A stretch of 64,000 bases of DNA. Source: Chloranthus sessilifolius (Eukaryota; Streptophyta; Magnoliopsida; Chloranthales; Chloranthaceae). The stretch spans positions 47,383,185 to 47,447,184 of the forward strand of contig CM037598.1 of the NCBI GenBank assembly GCA_021018995.1. The letters are read 5' to 3'. The notes beneath the pieces are model-generated. The model searched no databases. It was not told where the DNA came from and saw only the letters and a program-made list of their open reading frames with translations. Within the stretch, counting starts at the first letter, position 1. Every line of letters starts with the position of its first letter. Shown one piece after another: positions 43,982 to 56,600 of the stretch. The translations under genes and the position numbers were made by a program.

Positions 43982-44508
43982 CTAGTGGCCTCTCCTCTCT
44001 ACCTCTTAGCTATCCACCCTAGGAGTTAGAATCCATCATCAAGCTATACAAGCCATCAAAAGCTCACCGAAGCAAGCCAACGCAAGGCTCCACAGCGGTG
44101 CAACAAGGGCTCGAGAGCTCCAGCTCTCCCCTCTACTCTCCTACCTTCTTGGTTCTTCCTTCATCCTCACATTTGTATCGTTATGCCGCCGAATTTTTGG
44201 TAGTAACGGATGGGCACAAATAGGGTTTTAATGCCCCTTGGGCAAGAGGAAGACCTATATGCATTTTTCATTTCTTTTTTGCTTTGGCCATAAGTAGAGA
44301 CCGCATTGAGATTGGGTGTCTAACACCTTCCCAATCGATAACCGAAGCCCCTACTCAAGTGCCTTTGGCGTAGTTTGGATTCAGAGTCAATTTTTGACAT
44401 TTCGGTACTCATTAAATTTGATTTGGGTTTCCCGAGATACCAAAAGTTCTAAATTTTTATCACGAGTGCGCGTCGTGTGGCGAATCATTAAAAATCCACG
44501 GTTGCACA
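43982..44508 (+). repeat. TatR 3' LTR, second part
   Basis: Continues the LTR broken at 19253. Landmarks at 44285-44335 (GATTGGGTGTCTAACACCTT) are typical of the 3' part of Tat LTRs, and GTGTGGCGAATC at about 44475 resembles the sequence close to their end. A plausible end is GCACA at about 44508, but I cannot prove it, since the other LTR is absent. Confidence 0.55.
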
Positions 44509-45069
44509 TTAACAATTAAAATCATCACCTTACCTTTTTTACCTTTTTAAAGATTGAAACCCTAATTTATAATAGAACGTGCATAGGGATCTTCATATTT
44601 AAACAGCGGGAGTAAGGGGTTGTAAGAAAATAAATAGTTAGATTGGGTGGAAGAATGGTTAAGATTACGGACGATTTGAAAAAGGGAGGGAAACTAGGAG
44701 GAGAACTTGGAAGGTTTTTAAAAATTGGGTCGACATATCCTTTTTATGAATATGTAGGTCCCGTCTTCAGTGATGACTTGCTAAGCCGGTCAATACTGAA
44801 TTTCAACCTAGAATCATATGTCGATTCTAGCCTTTAGAAAAATCACAATCGTTGCGTTTTAAACTATGAATAATCATAAATCCATACGATTGTCCACTTA
44901 TACTATACAGTAGGTACAAATTATGATCTATCGTTTAGTGAAATTGGTCATATTATAATACCTAAAAAAAAGTAAAATAGTTTACATAATTTACACATAG
45001 TGCTACGGATGAGTCGGTAGCGCGACAATCCGAGAGGTTTCTAAATTGAATTTTGGGGAGCACCTGTCT
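44509..45069. other. Unassigned junction between TatR LTR and Ath5
   Basis: No coding or repeat signal I can support. Could be host sequence, the last part of the TatR LTR, or decayed Ath5. Confidence 0.3.
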
Positions 45070-46410
45070 CCCCCAGGAAAGCTTGGCCTCTAGGATTATT
45101 TATTGGCTACGTAGGCAATTGGCCACTTTCTCTCCTTGTCACCTGCAAAGCTAGTTGTCCAATCTGGCTTTCCAACTTTGTGATGGACTGAGTATGGGAG
45201 TGTAGGGTCTGAGAGAATTGAGCGAGTTGGTGCAAATCTCTTGAATGTTGGTGCGACTGTTGTTGCAAATCTTGAAGGATTTGAACAATCGTAGCATCAG
45301 ACATATTGCTCCATGGTTAAATTTGGGGTTGCGCCACCTACATTTGGGATCTCTGATGGAAAACATAGGTCTGGGGAAATCTGGGTTACACAACTGTTGG
45401 TGCTATCTACGATCCAGCAGTGGAGCCATAGTTAAATCTTGGATGATTTCTCCACGACGGGTTATAGGTATTCCAGTAATCTCCCCTCTAAAAAGCCATT
45501 ATGGTGCAGTAGGATTTTCAGTATATGTATGGGTCTGGCTATTGGAATCATTTGTCGCGGGTCTATCCAGAGTGTTTGAGTTGGAGTTCATGAGTGTGGT
45601 AATTTTTTGCTGAAGGGCTAAAACTTTTGTACTCATGTCATCCTCAGTTTTTATTTTGTCCTTACTAACCTCATAAACCCCTCCTCTTGCGAGCGGGGTA
45701 TGACGAGCAATATCTAGATCGGTCTGCAGCAAAGCCTGCTTCTGCTTTGAAGTGTTGGCAAGTTTCTTAAATAGATTCCAGGTCTGCTGGCCGTTTTGAT
45801 CCATGAGGCTCCTCCACTTACGGCATCGACTGTGGACTGGTTAGTCTCAGTAAATTCTTGATAAAAATGTTACGTTATAAACCAATTAGGTACCTCGTGA
45901 TGAGAGCATTTCTGTAGTAAATCCTTCATTCGTTGCCAACTCTCATGAAATAATTCTCCGGGCTTTTGCCTGAAGCTTTAGATTGCTTGGCGAATTAGGT
46001 TGGTTCTTTCTATCGGAAAGTATTCGGCCAAAAATTTGGATTGCAACTCCCCCCAAGTGGTTATACTTTGGGCTGGTAGTGAAGCTAACCATGCCTTCGC
46101 CCTATCTTTGAGAGAGAAAGGAAACATACGCAATCTTATGGCTTCTTTATTGGTCGTGGTCTGCGGCATTGTGCAAAGTTCTATGAAGTTTCTTAGATGT
46201 TGTTAGGGATCTTCCCTATCAAGCCCATGAAAAGTGGGTAGAGTTTGAAGTGTGTGGGGCTTGATTTCATAGTTTTGACCTTCTGCCTCCAGTATAACTA
46301 TGCACGAGGGCTCGTCAGAACTATAGGGCTAAAATGCGCTTCAATTGAAAGCTCGTCAGCTATGGTTTGAGAATCTCTTGCAGAGGATCAGTTTCATGCG
46401 AGTCTGGGCA
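45070..46410 (-). pseudogene. Ath5 gag (Athila-like)
   Basis: Minus-strand Athila gag broken by stops. In order: YEIKPHTLQTLPTFHGLDRE (about 46290-46220), RLRMFPFSLKDRAKAWLASL, TWGELQSKFLAEYFPIERTN, then HESWQRMKDLLQKC and FYQEFTETNQSTVDAVSGG (45940-45810). It goes on with a helical part, NTYNPSWRNHPRFNYG (about 45460), SITKLESQIGQLALQV and NPRGQ at about 45080. This is the same protein type as Ath1 gag with clear divergence, so a separate family. I see no zinc knuckle. Downstream pol is missing; the element stops near 45070. Confidence 0.83.
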
Positions 46411-46717
46411 GGAGATTCCGCTTAATTTCTGGGTCGTATTCAAACTAGTCTAGACTCCTAGACCGGGTATGATGCATACACAAAAAAAGTTTTTTTTTTT
46501 TTTGAAGAGTAGGGAGAGAGAACAAATCTAGGCGTCCGGCTTCTCTGATCAGGGGAAGTTGAAACCTTGATTTGCTTATTCTGAATAAACCTATAAAAGA
46601 TTAAGAAGTGATCAAAGAAAGTAAAAATATAAAGAAATATAAAAAGAGAAAGACAAATATTAATTTTTAAAAGATTAAAAATATTAAAAAAAAATAGAAA
46701 TAAAGATAAATTTTGCT
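46411..46717 (-). other. Ath5 leader
   Basis: Non-coding leader between PBS and gag, A/T-rich at 46560-46700. The open stretch over it crosses the LTR border and is not a gene. Confidence 0.5.
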
Positions 46718-46735
46718 TCTCCTGCAGCGGCGGCA
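46718..46735 (-). other. Ath5 primer binding site, mutated
   Basis: Minus-strand TGCCGCCGCTGCAGGAGA compared with the tRNA-Asp-type TGGCGCCGCTGCCGGGGA; three or four mismatches. It lies 6 nt from the LTR, as in Ath1. Confidence 0.7.
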
Positions 46736-46741
46736 AAAACT

Positions 46742-48151
46742 TGGTCAATCTTGTTATGTATATTAAAATTATGTTTAAACTCAAGTCTTAATCTATTGCA
46801 AGCGCACAATGGAAATCATAGTACTGGCATAGGATCGTACCCACGAGGAAGTTTATTTATCTAATTACTTCTTATCTATATCTTCTATTTAAATTCATAT
46901 CTTAAAAACTTCTACTTACCTTTCAGATCTACTCTACTGGAGAAATATGAATAAAAGAATAGTTTCTAAAATGCATAAAATAAATCCTAAATCTTCCTTC
47001 TTCAGATTGAGGTCGTCAATCCCAGTCTTCAGCTATAAGATATTTATGAAAATAAACAGTACCGTTACACGATATCTCTAGTTTCTAAGCATTGGTCGTC
47101 AATCAACTCTAAGCTTCTATCAACACAGATTTAATCTAATTAACAACTTCCTAAAATCTGGGCATCAATCAAACATTAGAAAACTGAAGATAGAAAAGTA
47201 AAAATTGTTACACTAATCTTCAAATTCTAACCTAAGTCGTGAATTCATATTAAAACTTGGAGATGATTACAAAGCGGTAAATAAAAGAAAAGAATATATA
47301 AACTAGAAAGCAAATAAATATATCTTTCACCCCTCAGCCGCAGTTGCCAATTGCTTCTGAGAAACTAAGATATCTACACTAATCTTCAGCACTCAATTGC
47401 AGTCGTCAATTGCTCTTGAAAAACCTCTGATATCTAATCTACTCTAACTATTATACACTACTTTGATCGAAAGAAAATCCAACCTCAGGTGTAAATTGAT
47501 GCTGAAATTCTTCGATGCTTATTCCTATAACAAGCTCTCTAATTTATAGATCATAAGGAGTCAGTTTACAAAGACTTCTAATTCTAATGAAACTACTAAA
47601 AACAAAGGATTCCTAATAAAACTCTAATTCCTAACTTTATCTTTCTTTGCTTAGATGGTAGATGTGTTTCTGGATTTTTCTCCTTTATTTCAGCAACCGA
47701 GATTTCCAAAGCTTATCTTCATCAATCTTTTCAGATCTGTGATTCACCAGACTTCTAATCTCATATATCTTCTAATTCTGTTCATAGTGGTATAATATGC
47801 ACGTGATCAGCAGCAACAACAACAGTAGGAAATATTTTTTTCTGGGAAATCGTAAATCACAATTTCTCATTTCTTCTTTTTCTTAGAAAATCATTAATCA
47901 TAATTTTCTATCTTTCATAGCTTCCTTAGTTGACGATTCTCTAAATTACGATTTTTTGCTTTTCTTCTTTTTATCTCTTTTTGCAGAATCGTAAATTACG
48001 ATTCTCTGGCTTTCAGTAGGCGGAAAACATCTTTTTCATTCAATCGCCTTTCTTATTGCTTTTTAAGTTCATTTTATGAATATTAACACTTTTACTCTAT
48101 TTTGCTGGTTATCTCTAATATCTGCACATCATCAACTTGTTAGTAACAAAC
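46742..48151 (-). repeat. Ath5 5' LTR
   Basis: Starts TGGTCAATC on the plus strand next to the PBS gap. It includes ATCGTACCCACGAGGAAG at about 46832-46850, a phrase common in plant gypsy LTRs, and repeats of AATCGTAAATTACGATT-type palindromes at about 47855-48005. The distal end is not certain; it lies before about 48170. No second LTR is visible, so no target duplication can be checked. Confidence 0.65.
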
Positions 48152-48172
48152 TATGACCTAGCATCACTAAGT

Positions 48173-51100
48173 TAAGGGGGATAAAATGGTAAATTATGTG
48201 ACTGATCAATATGGCACATCAAATGAGCATACAGACTAAAAATTTTATGCAGCGGAAATGGCAGAACAAAAACCCAAGCTTATACATGTAATAAACAAAA
48301 GAACCACCAGCGACAGCCGACTGTCACCTAAACAGTGGTGAACACAGCACGTAATAAACATCTGTTTTACAAATTCATTACATGTACCTATTCTCAAGCA
48401 TAACGACACCCAAAATACTACTAAGGCCTCCCATTAAAATTCTCGGATGGAAGGTCTACGGCACAAAAGGATCCGCCAAAATCTCCAAGTCTCGATCACA
48501 GCTTGTACCTGTGACGTATAGTCGAAGGGTGAGCTTCATCCAAGCTCAGTAGAGAAAAACAATACCAATATACATCTTTTCAGACAAAAACACAGAGTTG
48601 ATTTATTAAAAATCCAATCGGTGAAATCAAGCTTCGGTTTCATTACTTTTTATTTTGATCAAAACAAATTCAAGTTACAGAAACACATTATCAAATGCTT
48701 ACAAATCCAATTTGAGCAAAACCTTATCATGTACTTCAAATTTGAGTTTCTAGCAAGAAGTTATCATGTATTTCAAAATCGAGTTTCGAGCAAGACATTA
48801 TCTTGTATTTCAAAATCAAAGTCTACAAGCGGAAATTCTCGAGTTCTAGTTCACTTGAGCACAAATTCAGTTAGTATTTATTCTATTTCAATTTCAATCA
48901 GTATCCTTTCTATATAGTATAACACGACGTGTCGGTCCAGTATCAATTTTCAGTGTCGAATGCAGTGTCAATCAATATAGTAATGCAATGCATGATGCAC
49001 GATTGAACCCGCCGAGCCGGTCTAGAAATGCAGTATGAAGTGTCTAGTATGCAGTGCAGTGTGTACAGTGTAACAAACTATACCGGTCCAGTAATGCAGT
49101 TGCTCAGTGTCCAGTATGTAGTGCAGTGTGTACAGTTTAACCCGCAGTACCGGTTCAGTAATTAAGTATGCTCAGTGTCTAGTATTCAATGCAGTGTGTA
49201 CGGTTTAACCTACCATACCGGTCCAATAATGCAGTATGCTTAGTGTCCATTATTCAGTATCCAATGTTCATATGATTCATATTTTAGTCCAGATTTCACG
49301 TACTTATTAACATTTCGAATGTCTAATCACATTTCAAGGCTCGAGGTTTCATATACACCCAACATGCTTTGGATTTCAAGTTCAATTTTGGAGTCTTAAT
49401 TAGATCTTCGAGTTCACATGTCACGTTCAAAATCAAATTCTTATACAGACTTATGCTCTCGGATTCTTATTGGAAATCAATTTTGAGACACGATTCACTT
49501 CTAGTTTCAGGTCAAAATCGCATTTCATAAACGGACTTTGAAGCACAGGAATCAAATCAAGGCATGCTATCAAAATCATATGCTAAACTGAAAGTTCAAA
49601 TCTTCTAAGCATAAATCGACAATTTCACGGATTCAAAGCATATACGAAATTCAAATCACGCTTCATATACGATATCAAGGCATGTTTCATATACGAAAAA
49701 TCAAGGCATGTGTCATATAGAAAAATCAAGACATGTGTCATATACGGAAATCAAGACATGTTTCATATACAAAAAATCAAGGCATGTTTCATATACAGAC
49801 ATCAGGACAAGTTTCATATAAGAAAAATGCATGTTCCAAAATCAAGGATCTCAAGCTATGTAAGATTCAAGTTCATAACATAATCAAATCTATGACTCAA
49901 CATCAAGACGGACTTGAGTGTTGAATTTCCCTACCTCAAGTCACGGTTAAGCTCATGTTTTACAAATCCAACGAGCTCGCTATAACCAGTTTTCCCTGTG
50001 CTTCACTCCTAAAACATAAGGCCCAATACACGTCTTAATTATCAGTACTCAGTACATTCACCCGCGTATAACTCACGAGCACACAAGTCAAGTCCCAAGC
50101 ACACAAGCCAAGTAAGGTCAAAACAGAGTTCCACGCTCGAGCGTGCCATGCTCCCGCTCGAGCGTGGCTCGAGTGTACCACGCTCGAGCAATTTTTAACC
50201 CTAATGAAAATAACCTACAATTCTCACTCGAGCGTAGGCTTCAGGTGGTTTCCCGCTCGTGCGACTCTAATCACGCTCGAGCAGATTTTTCAATGCAGCT
50301 CTGCATATCACGCTCGAGCGGATTTGACCCGAGCCGAATTGGCCATGATTTCCCGCTCGAGTGGGGGCTTTAGGTGAAAGTCACGCTTGAGCAGTCTAAA
50401 TCATGCTCGAGCATGCATGACAGTTCTCTCCTCTTCTACAAATTGATGCCTTAACTCGGGCTGACCTCAATGGCCTCTCAAGCATTGCTCACATAAACAT
50501 TCACCGCACTTTATACAAGTCAATACTTGCTTACGAGATTTTCCATCTCAAACACATCACATCATACACCTCTCACGCATTTAACGAGTTCAAGAACATG
50601 CTATTTATCCCTAAATTTGAAGAACATGCAAGGATTCTAACAATCGACCCACGATGCATTCATCCTCGCGATTCTCACATGTTCGATCCATGGAATCACT
50701 GCATGCGTCTTTGATTATCACATTCGCTAGCAAAACTCAAATTCTAACCAACATGTATGTGTTACGAGGGTTACCTTTGTTAGTTTCCTCGCATGTGAAA
50801 GTTTTGCAATTCGTTGGAGTCGGAATAATGCTGATAGAGCACCAATCCATCGGTTCGTACAATGATCTTTGCCTTGGTCGAACGAATCGCCGAGTTTGGG
50901 GTTCACAAAGGCGGTGGTGATTGGTTTCTAACTAGGAACAGAGAGGGTTTCAGGATAAATCTAAGATTTGGGTTTTCAAAGGACCGATTCTCATAAGAGG
51001 GGAATGGCTTCTCCCTTTCTCTTTCATTTCTTCTCCACTGAAACAGCCGGCTTCACAATGCAATCGAGTGATTTGCATGCTTACTTGAAGAGGTGTCTAA

Positions 51101-51667
51101 ATAGAAAGGCTTGGGATTGGGTGTGTAGCTCTAATGCACCACAAAATGTATAAAAGCCATCACTTGGTTTTTATCAAATGGGTTTAAGTACCCAGTTTCA
51201 AGTGGGACTTGACTCCTCCAATTTCTAAACGGTTCTTAACTACATGTGGGCTCCAATGGGTCATAAGTGACCAGTCCACTAGCACTTTTCCCTCAAAGTG
51301 GCCCAAAGGGGTTTTAAGTTTCGAATAGACCCAAGATGGGTTTTGGTTCCAAATGGTTCGTGGGTTTGGGTCCAATTTGATATAAATGAAATAACCCACA
51401 TGTGGGCTTCAATTGATTGGTGTTCGGATGGGATCCTAGTGGGTCTTGGCTTCCAAGTATACATCTAAAAGAGTTGGGTCCCAACAGGTCTATGGTCTGG
51501 GTCCAACATGGTTTTAAGTGTAATCATTTCACGTGGTCTCACATGACCAGCTTTCAATTGGGTCGAGTGGGCTAGTCCCTAAGTGAACTATTCCAGTTAA
51601 AGATCTAGTGCTCGGTGACACACCACGTGTTCTGAGTTACTAGTGCATTATTTTATGGGGTGTCACA
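48173..51667 (-). repeat. Chr6 3' LTR, outer end damaged
   Basis: Clear match to the right LTR from 48209 (ATATGGCACATCAAA) to the end GGTGTCACA at 51667. The outermost 90 bp expected from the right copy are mostly missing or unrecognisable. Contains the CTCGAG array at 50131-50415. Confidence 0.85.
50131..50415. repeat. CTCGAG-word array in Chr6 3' LTR
   Basis: Nine exact CTCGAG and two near copies in 285 bp, mostly within the 10-nt palindrome CGCTCGAGCG or a half of it, with irregular spacing. Confidence 0.88.
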
Positions 51668-52203
51668 TCCTTCCCCCCTTAAAGAACTTTCGTCCTCAAA
51701 AATTGGATGTGCCTTATTCAACAACATATGGACACTTGGTCGTTTATGAACGAGAGCAGTCACATTCTCCCCAAGAGTTAGTGACTCAACATCAAAGAAA
51801 GGTTAGGGTCATTACATTCTCCCCACCTTACAAGAATTTTCGTCCTTGAAAATTCATCACGTGGTATAAGGATTGGTGGAAGATTAAACAAAGTCGAACA
51901 TGTTGAATGGACAATGGAAGTCAGGCTGTGGTGTTATGTATTCTCCAATTAAAGGATTGGGTCCCCTCCTACAAGTACTCGCAATGACCCTATCTCTCCT
52001 ATGTATCCCGTCATATGATAAGCGTTTGACAAATTGTGCCTATGTTATCCTATCTTTCAAGGTTTGTATCGCGGGTTTGTCACTACCCTGCTCTAGGTGT
52101 AGGGTCACTAGATTTTATATCGACTACGTAATTGGGAGTGTACACATGGTTGGTGATGATGCTCACGACGTTTCAACTAGAAGTTAATTTCAAGTAGAAG
52201 TGA

Positions 52204-52236
<33 letters not shown>

Positions 52237-52309
52237 CAATAGGAAATTTGTGTAATTAGACAAGCAAAGAGAAAAAGTACCTCGAATGGTGCTACTACTT
52301 GTGGAGACA
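51668..52309 (-). other. Chr6 interior downstream of gag, with polypurine tract
   Basis: On the minus strand ends CTTTAAGGGGGGAAGGA against the LTR (51668-51684), the polypurine tract. A second, related block lies at about 51815-51862, which looks like a local duplication. An AT repeat occupies about 52209-52236. No pol motif. Confidence 0.7.
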
Positions 52310-53396
52310 GGAAAAAAAAATGCCTCTATCCAGAAAATCGAGAGGGCCTCGGAGTATTGGCCATAGTTGGCATCTGCTCCCTTGGTTCGGGACAATCTTT
52401 CACGCGATGTCCTTGTGCACCACATCTAAGACATGCACCCGTGGTCCATCGACACACCTCCCTCTTAGGGTGTTTCCCACATCTTGAGCATAGTTCATCC
52501 GATGTGGATGAAGAGATGCGAGCAGGTTGTTGATTGCTTGTTGCTTCGGTAGTAGAGGAACGTGAAAGGCAAAAAGGCGCAGGAGATGCAACTGAATGTG
52601 GCTGCGAGTATGTAGTCTAAGCCGGCTGACTAGGTGCAGGCATCAGGAACCCCGATCTCTGGCTCATAGGCTCATGAACATATGGCTGCACTTGACTTGA
52701 CCAAGTTTGACTTTGTTCTTCATTTCGCTTGTTCATTCCCTCGATGTCCCTTTCGGCGATGAGCGCCAATCTGACGACTCGCTCATATGTTGTCACCTCA
52801 AACAAGGATATCCGTTCCTTGATCATTGCCCTTAGTCCATACTCAAACTTCTGGGCTTTCACAAGTTCAGTGGCCACAAGCAATGGTGCAAACCGAGAGA
52901 TTCTAGTGAATTTCGACTCATACTCTCACACTGTCAGTTGGCCTTACTCCAACATCGCGAATCGGATCTCCATCTGATGTCGTTCTGGAGCAGGAAAGTA
53001 CTTCTCATTGAAGACTCCAGTAAACTCCACCCATGTCCATGGTGTCACTGGCGTTCGAGTTCTCTCGATGGACTTCCACCATGGATCTGCCTCTCCCTCG
53101 AGTTGGAAAGTGGCCCAACTCATTTTCTCTTCTTCGGTGCATGGGATTCTCTAAAGAACCTTCTCCATCAGGTTTAACCATCACTCTGCTTCCATCAGAT
53201 CAGTTTGACCATAGAAGCTAGGAGGTCGCATCTGTCTAAACTCCTGGAATCCTAAGGGTTGGTGTTTCTTTGCTAGCAATGTAGCTTATTGGTTGACCAT
53301 AGTTTCCATCAATTGTTCGAGACGACGGTTACTACTTCCTTTTCCCAAAGGAATTCCACTGGCACGGTCAGCTCGTGGTCGACCTCGTGGAGGCAT
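52310..53396 (-). pseudogene. Chr6 gag
   Basis: The minus-strand gag starts MPPRGRPRADRASGIPLGKG at 53396. The capsid part shows QMRPPSFYGQTD, EAEWWLNLMEKVL, MSWATFQLEGEADPWW, FTGVFNEKYFPAPERHQME and the YERVVRLALIAERDIEG helix typical of chromovirus gag. Near the end is a zinc knuckle C-x2-C-x4-H-x4-C (CLRCGAQGHRVKDC, 52392-52433), preceded by a CSRCGKHPKREVC stretch. Four or five in-frame stops are present and I see little frameshifting, so the gag decayed mainly by point mutation. Confidence 0.87.
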
Positions 53397-53620
53397 ACTG
53401 ATCTGTCATGATAAACAAAGAGTTCAATGCGAAGTGCTCGTGAAGATCAAAAGCATGACCAATTCAACTTCCTATGTCCTGACCCCATACACCTAAACAG
53501 AAACATGAGTCGAAATACCTAGAAAATTTAGAGAAGACTTAGAGAATAGGGGTCGTGGATCCCTTGTACTTTTGGATTGACTGCACTGCCATCGCGTTTA
53601 AGTCCCAAAGAAGACCTAAC

Positions 53621-53636
53621 GCCTGCTTTGATACCA
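53621..53636 (-). other. Chr6 primer binding site (initiator Met type)
   Basis: Minus-strand TGGTATCAAAGCAGGC, two nt from the LTR. TGGTATCAGAGC is the usual site for initiator tRNA-Met; one mismatch in the core. Confidence 0.85.
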
Positions 53637-53638
53637 CC

Positions 53639-56600
53639 TGTGACAGCCTGAATTTTCCCGACAATTTTTATTATTTTTTTATCAAATGGAAAAATCCAAA
53701 CTGACGGATCGTAGATCACGTTCCATATAGATATGGCACATCAAACGAGCATACAAACTAAAATTTTCATGCAGCGGAAATGGCAAAGCAAAAACTCAAG
53801 CTTATATATGTAATAAACAAAAGAACCATCAGCAACAGCCGACTATCACCTAAATAGTGGTGAACACAACAAGTAATAAACATCTGATTTACAAATTCAT
53901 TACATGTACCTATTCTCAAGTTTAACGACACCCAAACTACTACTAAGTCCTCCGATTAAAACTTCTCGGACGGAAGGTCTGCGGCACAGAAAGATCTGCC
54001 AAAATCTCTAAGTCCCGATCACAGCTTGTACCTGTGACGTATAGTCAAGGAGTGAGCTTCATCCAAGCTTAGTAGAGAAAAACAATACCAATATACATCT
54101 TTTCAAACAAAAACACAAAGTTGATTTATTAAAAATCCAATCGGTGAAATCAAGCTTCGGTTTCATTAATTTTTTTTTTATCAAAACAAATTCAAGTTTA
54201 AGAAACGCATTATCAAATGCTTACAAATCCAATTTGAGCAAAACCTTATCATGTATTTCAAAATTGAGTTTCTAGCAAGAAGTTATCATGTATTTCAAAA
54301 TCGAGTTTCGAGCAAGAAATTATCATGTATTTCAAAATCAAAGTGTACAAGCGGAAATTCTTGAGTTCTAGTTCACTTGAGCACATATTCGATCAGTATT
54401 CATTCTATTTCAATTTCAGTCAGTATCCTTTGTATACAGTATAACACGACGTGTCAGTCCAGTATCAATTTCCAGTGTTGAATGCAGTGTCAGTCAGTAT
54501 AGTAATCCAATGCATGATGCACGGTTTAACCTATCGAGATGAGAAGTGTCTAGTATGCCAAAGGTGTATGGTTTAACCCACCATATTGGTCCGAATCCAA
54601 AGATGTTCAAGGTCCAATATGAAGTGTGCAGGTACGGTTTAACCCGGTCAGACCGGTCTAGTAATGCAAGATGCTCGTTGTCCAAAGATTCGTGCGATGC
54701 AGGTATCGTTTAACCCACCGTCTGGTCCGAATGCAAGATGCTCAGTGTCCATTATTCAGTATCCAATGGTCATATGATTCATATTTTAGTCCAGATTTCA
54801 CATACTTATTCACATTTCGAATGGCTAATCACGTTTCAATGCTCAAGGTTTCATATACACCCAACATGCTCTGGATTTCAAGTTCAATTTCGGAGTCTTA
54901 ATTAGATCTTTGAGTTCACATGTCACATTCAAAATCAAATTCTTATACAGACTTATGCTCTCGGATTCTTATTGGAAATCAATTTTAAGACACGATTCCC
55001 TTCTAGTTTCAAGTCAAAATCGCATTTCATAAATGGACTTTAAAACACGGGATTCAAATCAAGGCATGTTTTCAAAATCATATGCTAAACTGAAAGTTCA
55101 AATCATCCAAGCATAAATCACCAATTTCATGTATCTCAAAGCATATATGAAATTCAAATCACGCTTCATATACGATATCAAGGCATGTTTCATATACGAA
55201 AAATCAAGGCATGTGTCATATAGAAAAATCAAGACATGTGTCATATACGGAAATCAAGACATGTTTCATATACGGAAAATCAAGGCATGTTTCATATATG
55301 AAAAATGCATGTTTCAAAATCAAGGATCTCAAGCTATGTAAGATTAAAGTTTAGAACATAATCAAATCTATGAATCAGCATCAAGACAGACTTGAGTGTT
55401 GAATTTCCCTACCTCAAGTCACGGTCAAGCACATGTGTTGCAAATTCAACTAGCTCGCTACAGCCAGTTTTCCCTGTGTTTCACTCCTAAAATATAAGGC
55501 CCAATACATTTCTTAGTTATGAGTACTCAATACATTCACCCGGGTATGACTCACGAGCACACAAGTCAAGTCCCAAGCACGCAAGCCAAGTAAGGTCAAA
55601 ACAGAGTTCCACGCTCGAGCGTGGCTCACTCCCGCTCGAGCGGTTCCAGTGGCACCTACAGGTACGCTCAAGCGATTTAAACCCGAATGAAAATAGCCTA
55701 CAATTCCCGCTCGAGTGTAGGCTTCAGGTGGTTTCCCGCTCGAGCGACTCTAATCACGCTCGAGCGGATTTTTCAATGCAGCTCTTCATATCATGCTCGA
55801 GCGGATTTGACCCAAGCCGAATTGGCCTAGATTTCCTGCTCAAGCTGGGCTTTAGGTGAAAGTCACCCTCGAGCGGTCTAAATCACGCTCGAGTGTGCAT
55901 CATAGATCTGCCCTCTTCTACAGATTGATGCCTCTGCACGGGCCGACCTCAATGGCCTGTCAAGCTTGCTCACATACACATTCACCACACCTTATACAAG
56001 TCAATACTTGCTTACAAGAATTTTCCATCTCAAACACATCACATCATACACCATATTCTCACGCATTTAATGAGTTCTAGAACACGCTATCTATCCCCAA
56101 ATTCGAAGCACATGTAAGGATTCTTACAATCGAACCGCGATGCATTCTTCCTCGTGATTCTCACACGTTCAATCCATTGAATCACTGCATGTGGCTTCGA
56201 TTATCACAATTGCTAGCAAAACTTGAATCCTAACCAACATGCATGTGTTACGAGGGTTACCTTTGTTAGTTTCCTTGCATGCGAAAGTGTTGCAATTCGC
56301 CGGAGTGGGATTAATGCCGATAAAGCACCAATCCGTTGGTCCGTACAATGCTCTTTGCCTTGGTCAAACGAACCGCTGAGTTTGGGTTCACAAAGGCGGT
56401 GGTGATTGTTTTCTATCTAGGAACGGAGAGGGTTTCGGGATCAATCTAAGATTTGGGTTTTCAAAGGACCGATTCTCATAAGAGGGGAATGGCTTCTCCC
56501 TTTCACTCTCATTTCTTCTCCACTGAAACAATCGGCTTCACAATGCAATCGAGTGATTTGCATGCTTACTTAAAGAGGTGTCTAAATAGAAAGGCTTAGG

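Larger units (their letters stand above)
5874..44508 (+). mobile_element. TatR: Tat-clade element, split by the Ath1/Ath2 nest
   Basis: Own sequence occupies 5874-19253 and 43982 to about 44508; everything from 19254 to 43976 is a later insertion. Order on the plus strand: pre-RT linker, RT, RNase H, second RNase H, integrase (stop at 9690), an 8.5-kb 3' region with two antisense gene remnants, a polypurine tract (18232-18245) and a 3' LTR beginning TGTCGACACCC. Gag, protease, PBS and 5' LTR are not visible, being lost or lying beyond AthA. The exact 3' end is not resolved. Long 3' regions with extra, sometimes antisense, ORFs are known for Tat elements. Confidence 0.8.

Noticed and set aside
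45005-45080. Possible tRNA-like stretch near the TatR/Ath5 junction (GTCGGTAGCGCGACAATCC).
   Set aside because: I could not form a cloverleaf with acceptor and T arms or a GTTCRANNC motif.
48621-49924. Open stretches inside Chr6 LTR.
   Set aside because: Their translations do not correspond well between the two LTRs, and the sequence repeats (TTTCATATACG phrases) explain them.
51668-52187. Protease or pol relic downstream of Chr6 gag.
   Set aside because: No D-T/S-G, RT or integrase motif could be found on the minus strand; the space is too short for pol.
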